From: Streptomyces sp. NBC_00539
Lineage (GTDB): Bacteria; Actinomycetota; Actinomycetes; Streptomycetales; Streptomycetaceae
Length of the DNA stretch: 64,000 nucleotides
Reading direction: 5' to 3'
NCBI RefSeq assembly: GCF_036346105.1
Contig: NZ_CP107811.1
Location: 620,001-684,000 of the forward strand
The translations under genes and the position numbers were made by a program. Position 1 is the first letter of the stretch. Each line of letters starts with the position of its first letter. The notes beneath the pieces are model-generated. The model searched no databases. It had not been told where the DNA came from and saw nothing but the letters and a program-made list of their open reading frames with translations. This document shows positions 44,534 to 54,712 of this stretch, in pieces.

Positions 44534-45460
44534 CTACCCCGAAAAGCCGCCGGCCCGCCAGCTTTCCCGGACCCGGTCACGGAGCCAGCCGTGCCCGGGG
44601 TCGGCGTCGTTGCGCGGGTGCCACGCCATGCCGAGGGCGACGGGCGGCAGTTCCAGCGGCACTTCGAACGTGTGCAGGCCCAGCAGTTCGTGAGGGCGGG
44701 ACGGGGCGCAGGCCGGGGTGAGGCAGACCAGGTCGCTCTCCCGGCACAGGAAGAGCGCGGCGCTCCAGGACGGTACGACGGCGACCACCCGGCGGCTCAG
44801 CCCGAGTTCGCCCAGCCTGTCGTCCACGGGGCCGCGGACCCGGCCCTGGCGGGACACCCCGACGTGATCGGCGGCGGCGAAGGCCCGGGCGGTGACCGTC
44901 TTGCGGCGTGCCAGGGGGTGTCCGGCGCGCACGGCGGCCAGGAGGCGGGTCCGGCCCAGGGATTCGATCCGGGTCTCCGGATCGGGGTGGCCGATGACGC
45001 CGATTTCGAGATCGAGCCGGCCCTCGCGCAGGGCGGGTGTACCTTCCAGGGCCTCCGGCATGAAGCGCAGGGTGACTCCGGGGGCCTGGTCCACGACGGC
45101 GCGCACGAGCCGGGGGGCGAGTCCGGGCAGCAGCATCTCGCCTGCCTGGACGGTGAATTCGCGGGTCTGTCGCGCCGGGTCGGTGACGGGCTCGGGTACC
45201 AGGAGGGCGTGTGCCTGATGGACGAGGGCGCGGACGCGCGGTCGCAGTTCGACGGCGCGCGGGGTGGGGACGAGCTCCCGTCCGGCGCGTACGAGCACGG
45301 GATCGCGCAGGACCGTGCGGATGCGGCCGAGGGTGCGGCTCATGGCGGGCGCGGACACGTGCAGGCGCGCGGCGGCCCCGGTGACGCTCCCCTCCTCCAG
45401 CAGCGCGTCGAGGGCGACCAGCAGGTTGAGGTCCAGCTGCCGTTCGGGTCCGTCCCGCAC
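44534..45460 (-). CDS. LysR-family transcriptional regulator
   Basis: This 308-residue LysR regulator has an N-terminal winged helix (LDLNLLVALDALLEEGSVTGAAARLHVSAP, with the recognition helix in AMSRTLGRIR at about 34-43) and a C-terminal co-inducer domain. Within that domain, LDLEIGVIGHPDP and DHVGVSRQGRVRGPVDDRL suit a NodD/PnbR-type member. The GTG at 45460 is chosen because GGGAG lies 5 nt upstream; the frame runs to 45526. It is divergent from the beta-propeller gene, the usual arrangement with a LysR target. Confidence 0.9.
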   Translation of the reverse strand: MRDGPERQLDLNLLVALDALLEEGSVTGAAARLHVSAPAMSRTLGRIRTVLRDPVLVRAGRELVPTPRAVELRPRVRALVHQAHALLVPEPVTDPARQTREFTVQAGEMLLPGLAPRLVRAVVDQAPGVTLRFMPEALEGTPALREGRLDLEIGVIGHPDPETRIESLGRTRLLAAVRAGHPLARRKTVTARAFAAADHVGVSRQGRVRGPVDDRLGELGLSRRVVAVVPSWSAALFLCRESDLVCLTPACAPSRPHELLGLHTFEVPLELPPVALGMAWHPRNDADPGHGWLRDRVRESWRAGGFSG

Positions 45461-45516
45461 TGTGTCTCCCGTCACTCGAAGGGCCGTGCGGCTCGGGCAC
45501 GGCCAGCACGTTTGCG

Positions 45517-45543
45517 TTGCATGCAATCACACCTTGCCACAAG
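45517..45543. promoter_or_regulatory. Palindromic sites between LysR and beta-propeller genes
   Basis: TTGCATGCAA (45517-45526) is a perfect 10-bp palindrome, and CTTG-CCA-CAAG (45533-45543) a second dyad 6 bp away. They lie in the 124-bp divergent spacer where LysR proteins normally bind T-N11-A type sites. The AT-rich character stands out against the local GC. Confidence 0.5.
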
Positions 45544-45584
45544 TGCACTGGAGTTAATCGTCCGGCCGGTCCAGGCTCTGGTCC

Positions 45585-46616
45585 ATGACACGGACAACGA
45601 ACGACGTACTCGCCGTGGCGAGCCAGAGCGGCCCCACGGTCACCTTCTTCGACGCGGTGGACTTCCGCCGGCTCGAAGTGATCGAAGTCCCCAGCGAACC
45701 GCACGAGTTGTGCTTCGACCCGGTACGGCGGCGGCTGTACGCCACGATCACCTACCGCTCCGGCTACTACCACGCCAACACCGGGCGGGCCCATGAGCTG
45801 GTGGTCATCGATCCCGACCGGCGCCGGATCCTCGACGTCGTCGACCTGGCGCCGGAACGCGCGCCGCACGGCATCGCCCTGGACCCCTCGGGCGGCCTGC
45901 TGTGGGTGAGCGTCGAGGCGCACGGCGACGAGGAGGGCGCCCTGGTGGCGCTCGACGCGGACTCCCTGGAGCCCGTACGCCGGCTGCCCGTGGGGGCGCC
46001 CGGCCCGCACTGGTTCACGCTCACTCCGGACGGGAGCCGTGCGTACAGCGCGAACAAGGAGGCGCCGTTCCTCTCGGTCCTCGACATCGGCTCGGGTACG
46101 CCGGCCGGCCGGATCGCGGTGCCGGGGAGCGAGGGAATCGCGGCCTCGCGCGACGGACGGTACGTGTACGCGGCCGCCCCCAAGGGGGACTTGACCGTCA
46201 CGGGCCCGGTGCCCGGGGCCGGGGTCCGGGTGATCGACACGGCCACCGGCGCCGTGGTGCGGACCCACCGCACGGACGGCCCCGTCTTCCCCGTGCACGT
46301 CACCGCCACGCATCTCGTCCTGGCCGGTGAGCTGCGCATGCGGGCGGGCGGCGCGGCGCTCGGCGAGCAGGCCCCGGGGCTCTTGCACGTGTACGGCAAG
46401 GACGGCGAGGACCTCGGCAGTGTGGAGGTCGGCGCCTTTCCCCTGACGATCACCTCGTCGCCCGACGGCCGCTACGGCTACGTCGCGGCCGTCTCGTCCA
46501 GCACGGTGACGGTGGTGGACCTGCCGCGCAGGCAGACGGTGGCGACCTTGCACGTCGAGCGCGCGGGCGAACCGGGCGCCCACGGCCTGGCCTACATCCC
46601 CTCCCCCGCCGTCTGA
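45585..46616 (+). CDS. YncE-like beta-propeller protein
   Basis: This 343-residue protein has about seven blades of the YncE/cytochrome-D1-like type. Repeating strands appear as (L/V)xVIDPDRRR, GIALDPSGGLLWVS, LTPDGSRAYSAN, ASRDGRYVYAA and SSPDGRYGYVA, each followed by V-x-V(I/V)D. There is no signal peptide, so it is cytosolic, unlike E. coli YncE. It probably binds a ligand or partner; no catalytic residues are evident. It is transcribed divergently from the LysR gene and is its likely target. Confidence 0.85.
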   Translation: MTRTTNDVLAVASQSGPTVTFFDAVDFRRLEVIEVPSEPHELCFDPVRRRLYATITYRSGYYHANTGRAHELVVIDPDRRRILDVVDLAPERAPHGIALDPSGGLLWVSVEAHGDEEGALVALDADSLEPVRRLPVGAPGPHWFTLTPDGSRAYSANKEAPFLSVLDIGSGTPAGRIAVPGSEGIAASRDGRYVYAAAPKGDLTVTGPVPGAGVRVIDTATGAVVRTHRTDGPVFPVHVTATHLVLAGELRMRAGGAALGEQAPGLLHVYGKDGEDLGSVEVGAFPLTITSSPDGRYGYVAAVSSSTVTVVDLPRRQTVATLHVERAGEPGAHGLAYIPSPAV

Positions 46617-46648
46617 CGCCCTTCGCACGTCGAGGTCGACGAAGGGCG
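46617..46648. terminator. Bidirectional terminator hairpin
   Basis: CGCCCTTCG (46617-46625) pairs with CGAAGGGCG (46640-46648). An inner GTCGA-GG-TCGAC pairing competes at the tip. It sits between the convergent beta-propeller and UvrA-like genes. Confidence 0.65.
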
Positions 46649-46675
46649 CCGGTGGCCGGGCGGGTGGAAAGGCGG

Positions 46676-49072
<2,397 letters not shown>

Positions 49073-49191
49073 GCTCGTCGTTTCTCCGTCCTCGCGACCG
49101 GCCGTAGCGCAACCGGTGTCCATGCGGGCCACGCTACGGCCGACGGACGGGTTTGGCTTCTCCATTCCTGCCCGGTCACGGACACGACGAA

Positions 49192-49225
49192 AAGGCCCCG
49201 GTCTCCATGAGGAGGCCGGGGCCTT
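49192..49225 (-). terminator. Intrinsic terminator of the tRNA-like gene
   Basis: On the minus strand AAGGCCCCGG and CCGGGGCCTT form a 10-bp stem, continued by CTCC/GGAG around a TCAT loop, followed by a short T run. It begins 5 nt after the 3' end of the tRNA-like gene and is separate from the UvrA-like gene 120 bp further on. Confidence 0.75.
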
Positions 49226-49230
49226 GATCG

Positions 49231-49300
49231 AGCGCTGGGCAGGCCTTGCACCTGCATCCCCCCACGGGAAGTGGGGTGTCTTTCCTTGGACCACCAACGC
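49231..49300 (-). tRNA. tRNA-Gly(UCC)-like gene with GUGC T-loop
   Basis: The 70-nt minus-strand sequence folds into a complete cloverleaf. It has a 7-bp acceptor stem (GCGTTGG with CCAGCGC, one G-T pair), U8, a 3-bp D-stem with GG in the loop, a 5-bp anticodon stem (CCCCA/TGGGG) with loop CTTCCCG giving anticodon UCC, a 4-nt variable loop, and a 5-bp T-stem (GCAGG/CCTGC). The discriminator is U73; G1-C72, C2-G71, G3-C70, C35 and C36 are also present, the known bacterial glycyl-tRNA synthetase identity set. The T-loop is TGCAAGG, so G53-U54-G55-C56 replaces the G-T-psi-C found in nearly all translating tRNAs, and position 37 is C. CCA is not encoded. A terminator follows directly. It may be a non-proteinogenic glycine tRNA; a pseudogene is possible. 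Confidence 0.7.
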
Positions 49301-49342
49301 GTGCCCCGCGGACCGCTTTTCGCGGCCCCGAGCTCAAGGTCA

Positions 49343-49348
49343 ACTATA
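49343..49348 (-). promoter_or_regulatory. Possible -10 (TATAGT) of the tRNA-like gene
   Basis: TATAGT on the minus strand lies 43 nt before the tRNA 5' end, a rare AT-rich spot in this region. A weak -35 (CATGAC) is 17 nt upstream. A small hairpin (CCGC-GAAAA-GCGG) lies in the leader, as often seen before tRNA genes. Confidence 0.35.
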
Positions 49349-49390
49349 GCGCAGGACCGGCGGTGGTCATGTCCGGCCGCGGGTGTGTCG

Positions 49391-50635
49391 TCAGAACCAG
49401 TTGACGGTGAGGGGGAACGCGGCGGTGACGGTCACTCCCGCGGCATCGGTGGCGGTGGCGGTGATCCGGACCGTGGCGACGGACCACGGCCTGCCGCTGA
49501 TCCGGCCGGTGCCGGGGTCGGCGGTCAGGCCGAGGGGGAGGCCCGTGGCGGCGTAGCGGATCGGGGCCTTGCCGCCGGTCGCGGTGAGCTGGATGGTGCA
49601 GGACTGGTTGAACTTGCAGGTCTGCGGTCCGGGGTCGGCCAGCCTCAGGTCACCGGTGGTGGGGGTGGGAGTCGGGGTCGGCGTAGGGGTGGGGGTGGGG
49701 GTCGGGATCGGGCCGGTGGTGAACACTTCCGTGATGGGCTGGGCATTGGCCGCGTTGCCCGCGTGTGCCGGCGAGCCGAACAGGTCCTCGAGGGTCCGCA
49801 GCAGGTGGTGGTGGTTGTAGGCGGTGGTGTACGTGCCCGTCTTGACGTTCGCTCCGTAGAAGACGGTGGCGATCTGGTTGGAGCCCAGGTAGTTGTCCTC
49901 GTCCCAGGTCAGGACCAGCAGGCTGTTGTTGCTCTTGGCCCACTGCGCGTAGGCGTCGAGGTTGTCCTTCGTCCAGGTGTCACCCGTACCGACGGCACAG
50001 TCGTGCATGTCGTTGCACAGGTTGGGCACGACGAACGACAGGTTCGGCAGGGCCGCGAAGTCGTTGCGGGGGAACTGCGTCCAGGTCTTGCCGGTGTTCA
50101 GCGGCACGTTCTTGAAGGCGAACCACGGGTTGTGCTTCTGCGCGTACTTGCCGCTCGTGCAGGCCGTGGAACCCTCGCTCGGCAGGTCTTCGTTGTACGT
50201 CGCGAAGGTCTTGCCGGCCGCGATCAGCTCCTGGCCGAGGTTGGGGGCCGTCATCGACTGCGGGGTGAAGCAGCTGTCCCCCGTGATGCCCTGGGTGCCT
50301 CCGGAGAAGAGGTTGAAGTAGTTCGGCTGGCTGGGATGGGTCAGTGCCTTCATGCCGGTCAGGCTCGCTCCGCCGGTCGCGAGCTGGTTGATGTACGGGG
50401 CGCTCGCGTTGCCGATGATCTCGCCGTACTGCTTGTTCTCGAACACGGCGACCACCACGTGGTCGTACGAGGGCAGGGCCGCCGCGGCGGCCGGACCGGC
50501 GTCGGCGCCGCGCTCGGCGGCCTGGGAGCCGGCCACGGTGAAGGCGGCCAGCAGGCCGACCGCACCGAGGGCGGCCACGAGCGCGGAGCGCCGGGCCCCG
50601 CGTCTGGCGGCCGTCTTGGGCGAGGGTGTGGGCAT
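49391..50635 (-). CDS. Secreted phosphoesterase (alkaline/acid phosphatase family) with Ig-like domain
   Basis: This 414-residue exported protein has a basic N-region and hydrophobic core (ALVAALGAVGLLAAFTVAG), a cleavable signal of about 40 residues. The phosphoesterase core begins with YDHVVVAVFENKQYGEIIGN and has HPSQPNYFNLFSG, NLCNDMHDC and LLVLTWDEDNY, as in phospholipase-C/acid-phosphatase-type hydrolases. A TP-repeat linker (about 315-332) follows and then a putative Ig-like He_PIG domain (GKAPIRYAATGLPLGL...GRISG). AGGAGGA lies 7 nt before the ATG. It likely acts outside the cell on phosphate esters. The simple DNA repeat at about 49670-49715 is the TP linker, not a separate element. 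Confidence 0.87.
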   Translation of the reverse strand: MPTPSPKTAARRGARRSALVAALGAVGLLAAFTVAGSQAAERGADAGPAAAAALPSYDHVVVAVFENKQYGEIIGNASAPYINQLATGGASLTGMKALTHPSQPNYFNLFSGGTQGITGDSCFTPQSMTAPNLGQELIAAGKTFATYNEDLPSEGSTACTSGKYAQKHNPWFAFKNVPLNTGKTWTQFPRNDFAALPNLSFVVPNLCNDMHDCAVGTGDTWTKDNLDAYAQWAKSNNSLLVLTWDEDNYLGSNQIATVFYGANVKTGTYTTAYNHHHLLRTLEDLFGSPAHAGNAANAQPITEVFTTGPIPTPTPTPTPTPTPTPTTGDLRLADPGPQTCKFNQSCTIQLTATGGKAPIRYAATGLPLGLTADPGTGRISGRPWSVATVRITATATDAAGVTVTAAFPLTVNWF

Positions 50636-50673
50636 GGGTGTTCCTCCTGGTGAAGGTGGAGACGGTCGGGGTG

Positions 50674-51588
50674 TCACTCCTCGCGCCGGGCCGCGCCGGA
50701 CACGGTGATGTTCAGGAACCGCGGTACGGGCCGTCCGCGTCCGCGGAAGCCCTCGGCGACCGCGGCCCGGGCCCCCGCCACTCGTGACTCGGGCAGCAGC
50801 ACCAGTGCGCTCCGGCCGGGCCGCCGCCCGGGCTGCCAGGCGCTCAGGGCCCCGGCCCGGCGGGTGAGGTCCACGGCCCGGGCCAGCTCCGCGGGCCGGT
50901 CCGCCGGGTCCCCGCGCACGGCCAGCAGCACCAGCCGCGCGCCCGAGGCGGCCGGGTCGAAGGAGACGTAGCGCCGGCGCCGCCGGTCCGCCGGGACCGG
51001 GTCCAGCAGCGCCCGGCCGCGCCGGGCGAAGAGGACGGCCCGGCGCAGGGCGTCGTCCCCGTCGGGCAGGGCCTCGGCCAGCACCCGGGCCGTGCCGGAC
51101 CGGTCCGGGGGCCGGCCCGGGCCGGTGTGGGCGTCGGCCACCGCCAGGGCGATCGCGCACTCGGCGGGCTCGGCGGTGGCGAGTCCGGCGGCCGCGGTGA
51201 GCGAGCCCTGCACGTGCAGGTCGCTCCCGCCGCGGCCGATGCCGGCCGACGCCAGCGCCCGTAGCACCGCGTACGGGCGCACGGCCCAGTCGGGGGCGGC
51301 GGGCGGCGGCCCGGACGGGGTCAGCGGCAGGTCGCAGCTGTCGGCGGGGTGGGCGAGGGAGCTGAGCCGGACCAGCCCGTCGTCACGCGGGGCGGCGGCT
51401 GCGGCCGTGGGCCAGCCGGCCGCCGCGACGAGTCCGGGCGAGCCGAGGTGGAAGGCGTACGGGGCGCTCCACACCGCGGTCGGGGGCCGCCCGTGCGCGG
51501 CCTCCAGGGCGTAGGCGACCAGCCGGAACAGCGGGTCGGCGGTGGTCCGCCGGGCCAGGTCGAACGGCGCCGGGGCCGGGCCCCTCAC
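50674..51588 (-). CDS. Galactokinase-like GHMP-fold protein, catalytic motifs lost
   Basis: This 304-residue protein aligns in layout with galactokinase but lacks the active motifs. The usual GRVNLIGEHTDY at the N-terminus is replaced by APYAFHLGSPGLV, though AAAPRDDGLVRLSSL after it is kept. The ATP loop GAGLSSSAALE is replaced by AAGLATAEPAE within DLHVQGSLTAAAGLATAEPAECAIALAVADAH. The C-terminal block SALVLLPESRVAGARAAVAEGF is kept. So the fold seems intact while catalysis is doubtful: a pseudoenzyme, a binding protein, or a kinase with a changed site. The GTG at 51588 overlaps the methyltransferase stop, which sets the start; the frame continues upstream as a shadow. Last gene of the PKS operon. 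Confidence 0.7.
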   Translation of the reverse strand: MRGPAPAPFDLARRTTADPLFRLVAYALEAAHGRPPTAVWSAPYAFHLGSPGLVAAAGWPTAAAAAPRDDGLVRLSSLAHPADSCDLPLTPSGPPPAAPDWAVRPYAVLRALASAGIGRGGSDLHVQGSLTAAAGLATAEPAECAIALAVADAHTGPGRPPDRSGTARVLAEALPDGDDALRRAVLFARRGRALLDPVPADRRRRRYVSFDPAASGARLVLLAVRGDPADRPAELARAVDLTRRAGALSAWQPGRRPGRSALVLLPESRVAGARAAVAEGFRGRGRPVPRFLNITVSGAARREE

Positions 51589-53462
51589 GGGACGTCCTTG
51601 CGGGCGAGGAGGCGGTAGGCGTTGCCGCCGTCGGTGCGGTGGGCCGCGGCCGTGCGCACCGCGTCGACGGCCGCGGCTGCGGCGAAGAACGGGAGGGAGG
51701 CGGCCCGCACGGCCGTGGCGAGGGCCCGCGCGCGGGGCGTGGACGGCGGCGCCCAGGGCCGGTCGGGGTCCGGGGCCAGGCGGGTCACGGTGAGCGCCAC
51801 CGCGCCGAAGAAGTCGTTGCCCTGGTGGGCCGGGCCGTGTTCCTCGGCCAGGACTTCGAACCCGCGGCAGGCCAGCGCCTCGCGCAGGTTCCGGGCCGGG
51901 ATCAGGTGCTGGTGCTGCGGCTGGAACCAGGGCAGCCACATCGGGCCCAGGAGGTCCGCCATGCGGGACTGGGGGTCCGGGAGCTCGATGGTCAGGTGGC
52001 CGCCGGGGGCGAGGACGGCGGCCGCCGCGTCGAGTTCGGCGAGCGGGTCCCGGGTGTGCTCCAGGTAGTGGTACATGCTGACGACCTCGTACTGGCCCGC
52101 CAGCTTCGACGCGAACTCCGGGAACTGCCCCTGGTACCCGGTCTCCACCCAGCCCCGGCGCTCCGCCTCGCGGACGCCGTCGCCCATGTCCAGGCCGTCG
52201 AACCGGGTACGGGGCCAGACGGCCCGGGCGGCGTTGCAGAAGTGGCCGTGGCCCGTTCCCACGTCCAGCCACGACCGGGGCTCGGCGTGGGTGAGGAGCA
52301 TTTCGGCGCGCGCCCGGTAGGCCGCGCCGAGGCGTCCGAACACGGTGCCGGCGCCCTCGCCGCCGCGCCCGTCGTAGAAGTCCCGGTAGTAGAACTCCAG
52401 CCCCTCGATGGTCAGCCGGGGGTTCTGGAACACGTGCGCGCAGTCCCCGCACTGTTCCAGGGTGAACCGGCCGGGCTTCGCCTGGAGCAGGTCCGGGACC
52501 TCGACCCGGACCGAGAGCCGCCCAGATCCGCACCACGGGCAGTCCGGGCGGCGCGGTTCGAGGAACCGGTCGGTGCCGGCGGCCAGGTCGGCCCGGTAGG
52601 CGGCGGCGCGGGCGGGGTCCTGCGCCCCGCCCCGGTCGCGGGCGGCCGCAGCGGCGGTACCCAGGGCGGCGGCGAGGGAGCGGGCCGGCCGGGCGGCCGT
52701 GGAGCGGGCCAGGTCGTGGGGGCGCAGTGGGGAGCCGGGCCCGCCGAGCGCGAGGTACGGCTGCAGCCAGTACAGCCCGGCCGCGGCGGCGGCCCACGGG
52801 CCCTGGCGTACGGCGGCGCCCGCGAGCAGCGCCAGCCCGCCCAGCTGGGCGGCCGCGAGCGCCCCCGGGGGCAGGCCCTGTGCCCGCAGCTCGGCGGCGC
52901 GCGCCGCCCCGGAGCCTGCGCCCCAGGGGGCCGTTGCGGGCCGGCCGCAGCTGAGCGCCGGGGCGATGGCCAGCCCGGTTGCGCCGGCCGCGTACTCCTT
53001 CACCCGGCGGGTGAGCGCGAGGAGTTCCGCGGGGGTCGGGCGGGACGGGCCGCTTTCCACCCCGGCCCGCGCGAGCACCTCCTGCGTGACGAGCAGGGCG
53101 TGCCCGGCCCCGCGCCCCTCGCCGAGCCGGTCCTCCCGGTAGCGGGCCGGGTCCACCAGCCGCAGCAGTCCGAGCGCCCGCTCGGCGTCCAGGTCCCCCG
53201 GCAGCAGGTCCAGCACCCTCAGCCCCTCGCGCTCGGCGTACGCGCAGGCGCTCAGGAACGTGGCGGTGTCGGGCTCGACGCCCCGGGCGGTGAGCAGCCG
53301 CCACCCCGCTGGGCGCGGCATGTCACCGGCCGCCGCGGGCGGGACCAGCGGCAGTACGGGCAGGGCCCGCAGCCGTCGACGGGTGCGCACGGTGCCCGCG
53401 GCGAGCACGGTGAGCAGCGCCGCCGGAACCCACCGGACGTGCGGGAACGGGGGTGGCGTCAT
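51585..53462 (-). CDS. Class I SAM methyltransferase with unknown N-terminal region
   Basis: This 625-residue protein has two parts. Residues about 330-625 form a methyltransferase: a zinc-type pair CPWCGSG...LEQCGDCAHVFQNPRL, then motif I SWLDVGTGHGHFCNAA, FDGLDMG, MYHYLEHTRDPLAEL and GGHLTIELPDPQS. This is the Methyltransf_23-type group with an N-terminal Cys motif. Residues 1-320 have a hydrophobic start (VPAALLTVLAAGTV), leucine-rich helices and no family I recognise; one region (about 210-250) may be membrane-associated. The ATG at 53462 overlaps the glycosyltransferase stop. It may methylate the sugar or chain made by this operon. Confidence 0.8.
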   Translation of the reverse strand: MTPPPFPHVRWVPAALLTVLAAGTVRTRRRLRALPVLPLVPPAAAGDMPRPAGWRLLTARGVEPDTATFLSACAYAEREGLRVLDLLPGDLDAERALGLLRLVDPARYREDRLGEGRGAGHALLVTQEVLARAGVESGPSRPTPAELLALTRRVKEYAAGATGLAIAPALSCGRPATAPWGAGSGAARAAELRAQGLPPGALAAAQLGGLALLAGAAVRQGPWAAAAAGLYWLQPYLALGGPGSPLRPHDLARSTAARPARSLAAALGTAAAAARDRGGAQDPARAAAYRADLAAGTDRFLEPRRPDCPWCGSGRLSVRVEVPDLLQAKPGRFTLEQCGDCAHVFQNPRLTIEGLEFYYRDFYDGRGGEGAGTVFGRLGAAYRARAEMLLTHAEPRSWLDVGTGHGHFCNAARAVWPRTRFDGLDMGDGVREAERRGWVETGYQGQFPEFASKLAGQYEVVSMYHYLEHTRDPLAELDAAAAVLAPGGHLTIELPDPQSRMADLLGPMWLPWFQPQHQHLIPARNLREALACRGFEVLAEEHGPAHQGNDFFGAVALTVTRLAPDPDRPWAPPSTPRARALATAVRAASLPFFAAAAAVDAVRTAAAHRTDGGNAYRLLARKDVP

Positions 53463-54712
53463 ATCAGCTTCTCCAACCGGTCGGCCGCGGCGGCGGCGCC
53501 GCCCGCAGCGGCGAATGAGGCCTGGATCCGCCGGGCCGCCCGGCGGGGGCCGGGCTCGTCCAGCACGGCCGTGAGCGCATCGCGCAGTTCCCCGGCCCGG
53601 GTCCGGCCGAACCGCACCCGGACGCCGGCGCCGGCCTCGACGACCTGCCGGGCCACGATCGGCTGGTCGTCCCGGATCGGTGCGACCACCAGCGGCAGTC
53701 CGTGCGCGAGGGCCTCGCACACGGTGTTGTGCCCGCCGTGGCAGACCACGGCGTCCAGGTGCGGCAGCAGCTCCAGCTGGGGGACCCGCTCCTGGTGCAG
53801 CACGTGGCCGGGCCGATCCCCCAGGAGGGCGGCCGGGGCGGCCACGACGAACTGCGTGTGCGCGGCCAGTTGGCGGGCGGCTCCCAGCACTTCGCGGTAG
53901 AAGCGGGCCCCCGCCTCCTGGTTGAGGGTGCCCAGCGACACCAGGACGCGTCGCCGCGCCGGGTCCAGCCGCTGCCAGGGGAAGCCGGGAGCGGCCGGAC
54001 GGGCGCCGAGCGCCGGTCCGACGAAGGCGTAGTGCGGCGGGAAGCCGTGTGTGTCCCCGAGGAGTTCGGGTGTGGAGAAGACGAGTACGAGCCGGTCGGA
54101 GAACCGGGGGTCCCAGCCGTCTGCCTCCCCGGCGGCGTCCCCGAACTCCGCGAGCACGCCCCCGATCTGCCCGGCCACCCACTCGCCCACCTTCGGGAAG
54201 TCGGCGAAGGGCCGGGTGAGTTCCGCCGAGGTGCTGGCGGAGGTGACCCACGGGACGCCGAGCCGGCGGGCGACGAGCGGACCGGCCAGGGCCTGCTGGT
54301 CGGCGACCAGCACGTCCGGCTCGAACGCGCGCACCGCCAGGGTCACCCCGGGCACCATGGCGCGGGCGAGCGGCACCAGGGCCTCCTCCCAGAGGAAGCG
54401 CAGCGCCGCGACCCCGCGCAGGTCGCGCCAGCGCTCGTGCAGGGCGGTGTAGGCGGTGCGCGCGCCGGCCGCGGTCGCGGTACCGCCTTCCGCGGCCGTC
54501 CCGCCTGCACCTGCGCCTACGCCTACGCCCTCGCCTGTGCCTTCCCCTTCACCGGCGGGCAGGATCCGGGCCCGGGCGGGCAGCAGGGCGGCCAGGGCCG
54601 GGGCCGGTCCGGTCCAGGCGACGTCGTGGCCCCGGGCGATCAGTTCGGCGCCGACGGCCACGGTGGGATTGACGTGCCCTGCCAGTGGCGGGACCGTGAA
54701 GAGCACCCTCAT
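53459..54712 (-). CDS. Macrolide-type glycosyltransferase (GT1)
   Basis: This 417-residue GT1/MGT-type glycosyltransferase starts MRVLFTVPPLAGHVNPTVAV and has VLVSLGTLNQ at the domain junction. Its donor block is HLDAVVCHGGHNTVCEALAHGLPLVVAPIRDDQPIVARQV, the standard HGGxxT / DQ signature of UDP/TDP-sugar transferases acting on natural products. A glycine-rich insert (about 52-78) replaces part of the first domain. It overlaps both neighbours by 4 bp. It probably glycosylates the polyketide or lipid made here. Confidence 0.9.
   Translation of the reverse strand: MRVLFTVPPLAGHVNPTVAVGAELIARGHDVAWTGPAPALAALLPARARILPAGEGEGTGEGVGVGAGAGGTAAEGGTATAAGARTAYTALHERWRDLRGVAALRFLWEEALVPLARAMVPGVTLAVRAFEPDVLVADQQALAGPLVARRLGVPWVTSASTSAELTRPFADFPKVGEWVAGQIGGVLAEFGDAAGEADGWDPRFSDRLVLVFSTPELLGDTHGFPPHYAFVGPALGARPAAPGFPWQRLDPARRRVLVSLGTLNQEAGARFYREVLGAARQLAAHTQFVVAAPAALLGDRPGHVLHQERVPQLELLPHLDAVVCHGGHNTVCEALAHGLPLVVAPIRDDQPIVARQVVEAGAGVRVRFGRTRAGELRDALTAVLDEPGPRRAARRIQASFAAAGGAAAAADRLEKLI

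Noticed and set aside
49670-49720. Short tandem DNA repeat taken as a repeat element or CRISPR
   Set aside because: It is in frame and encodes the Thr-Pro linker of the secreted phosphoesterase; there are no spacers.
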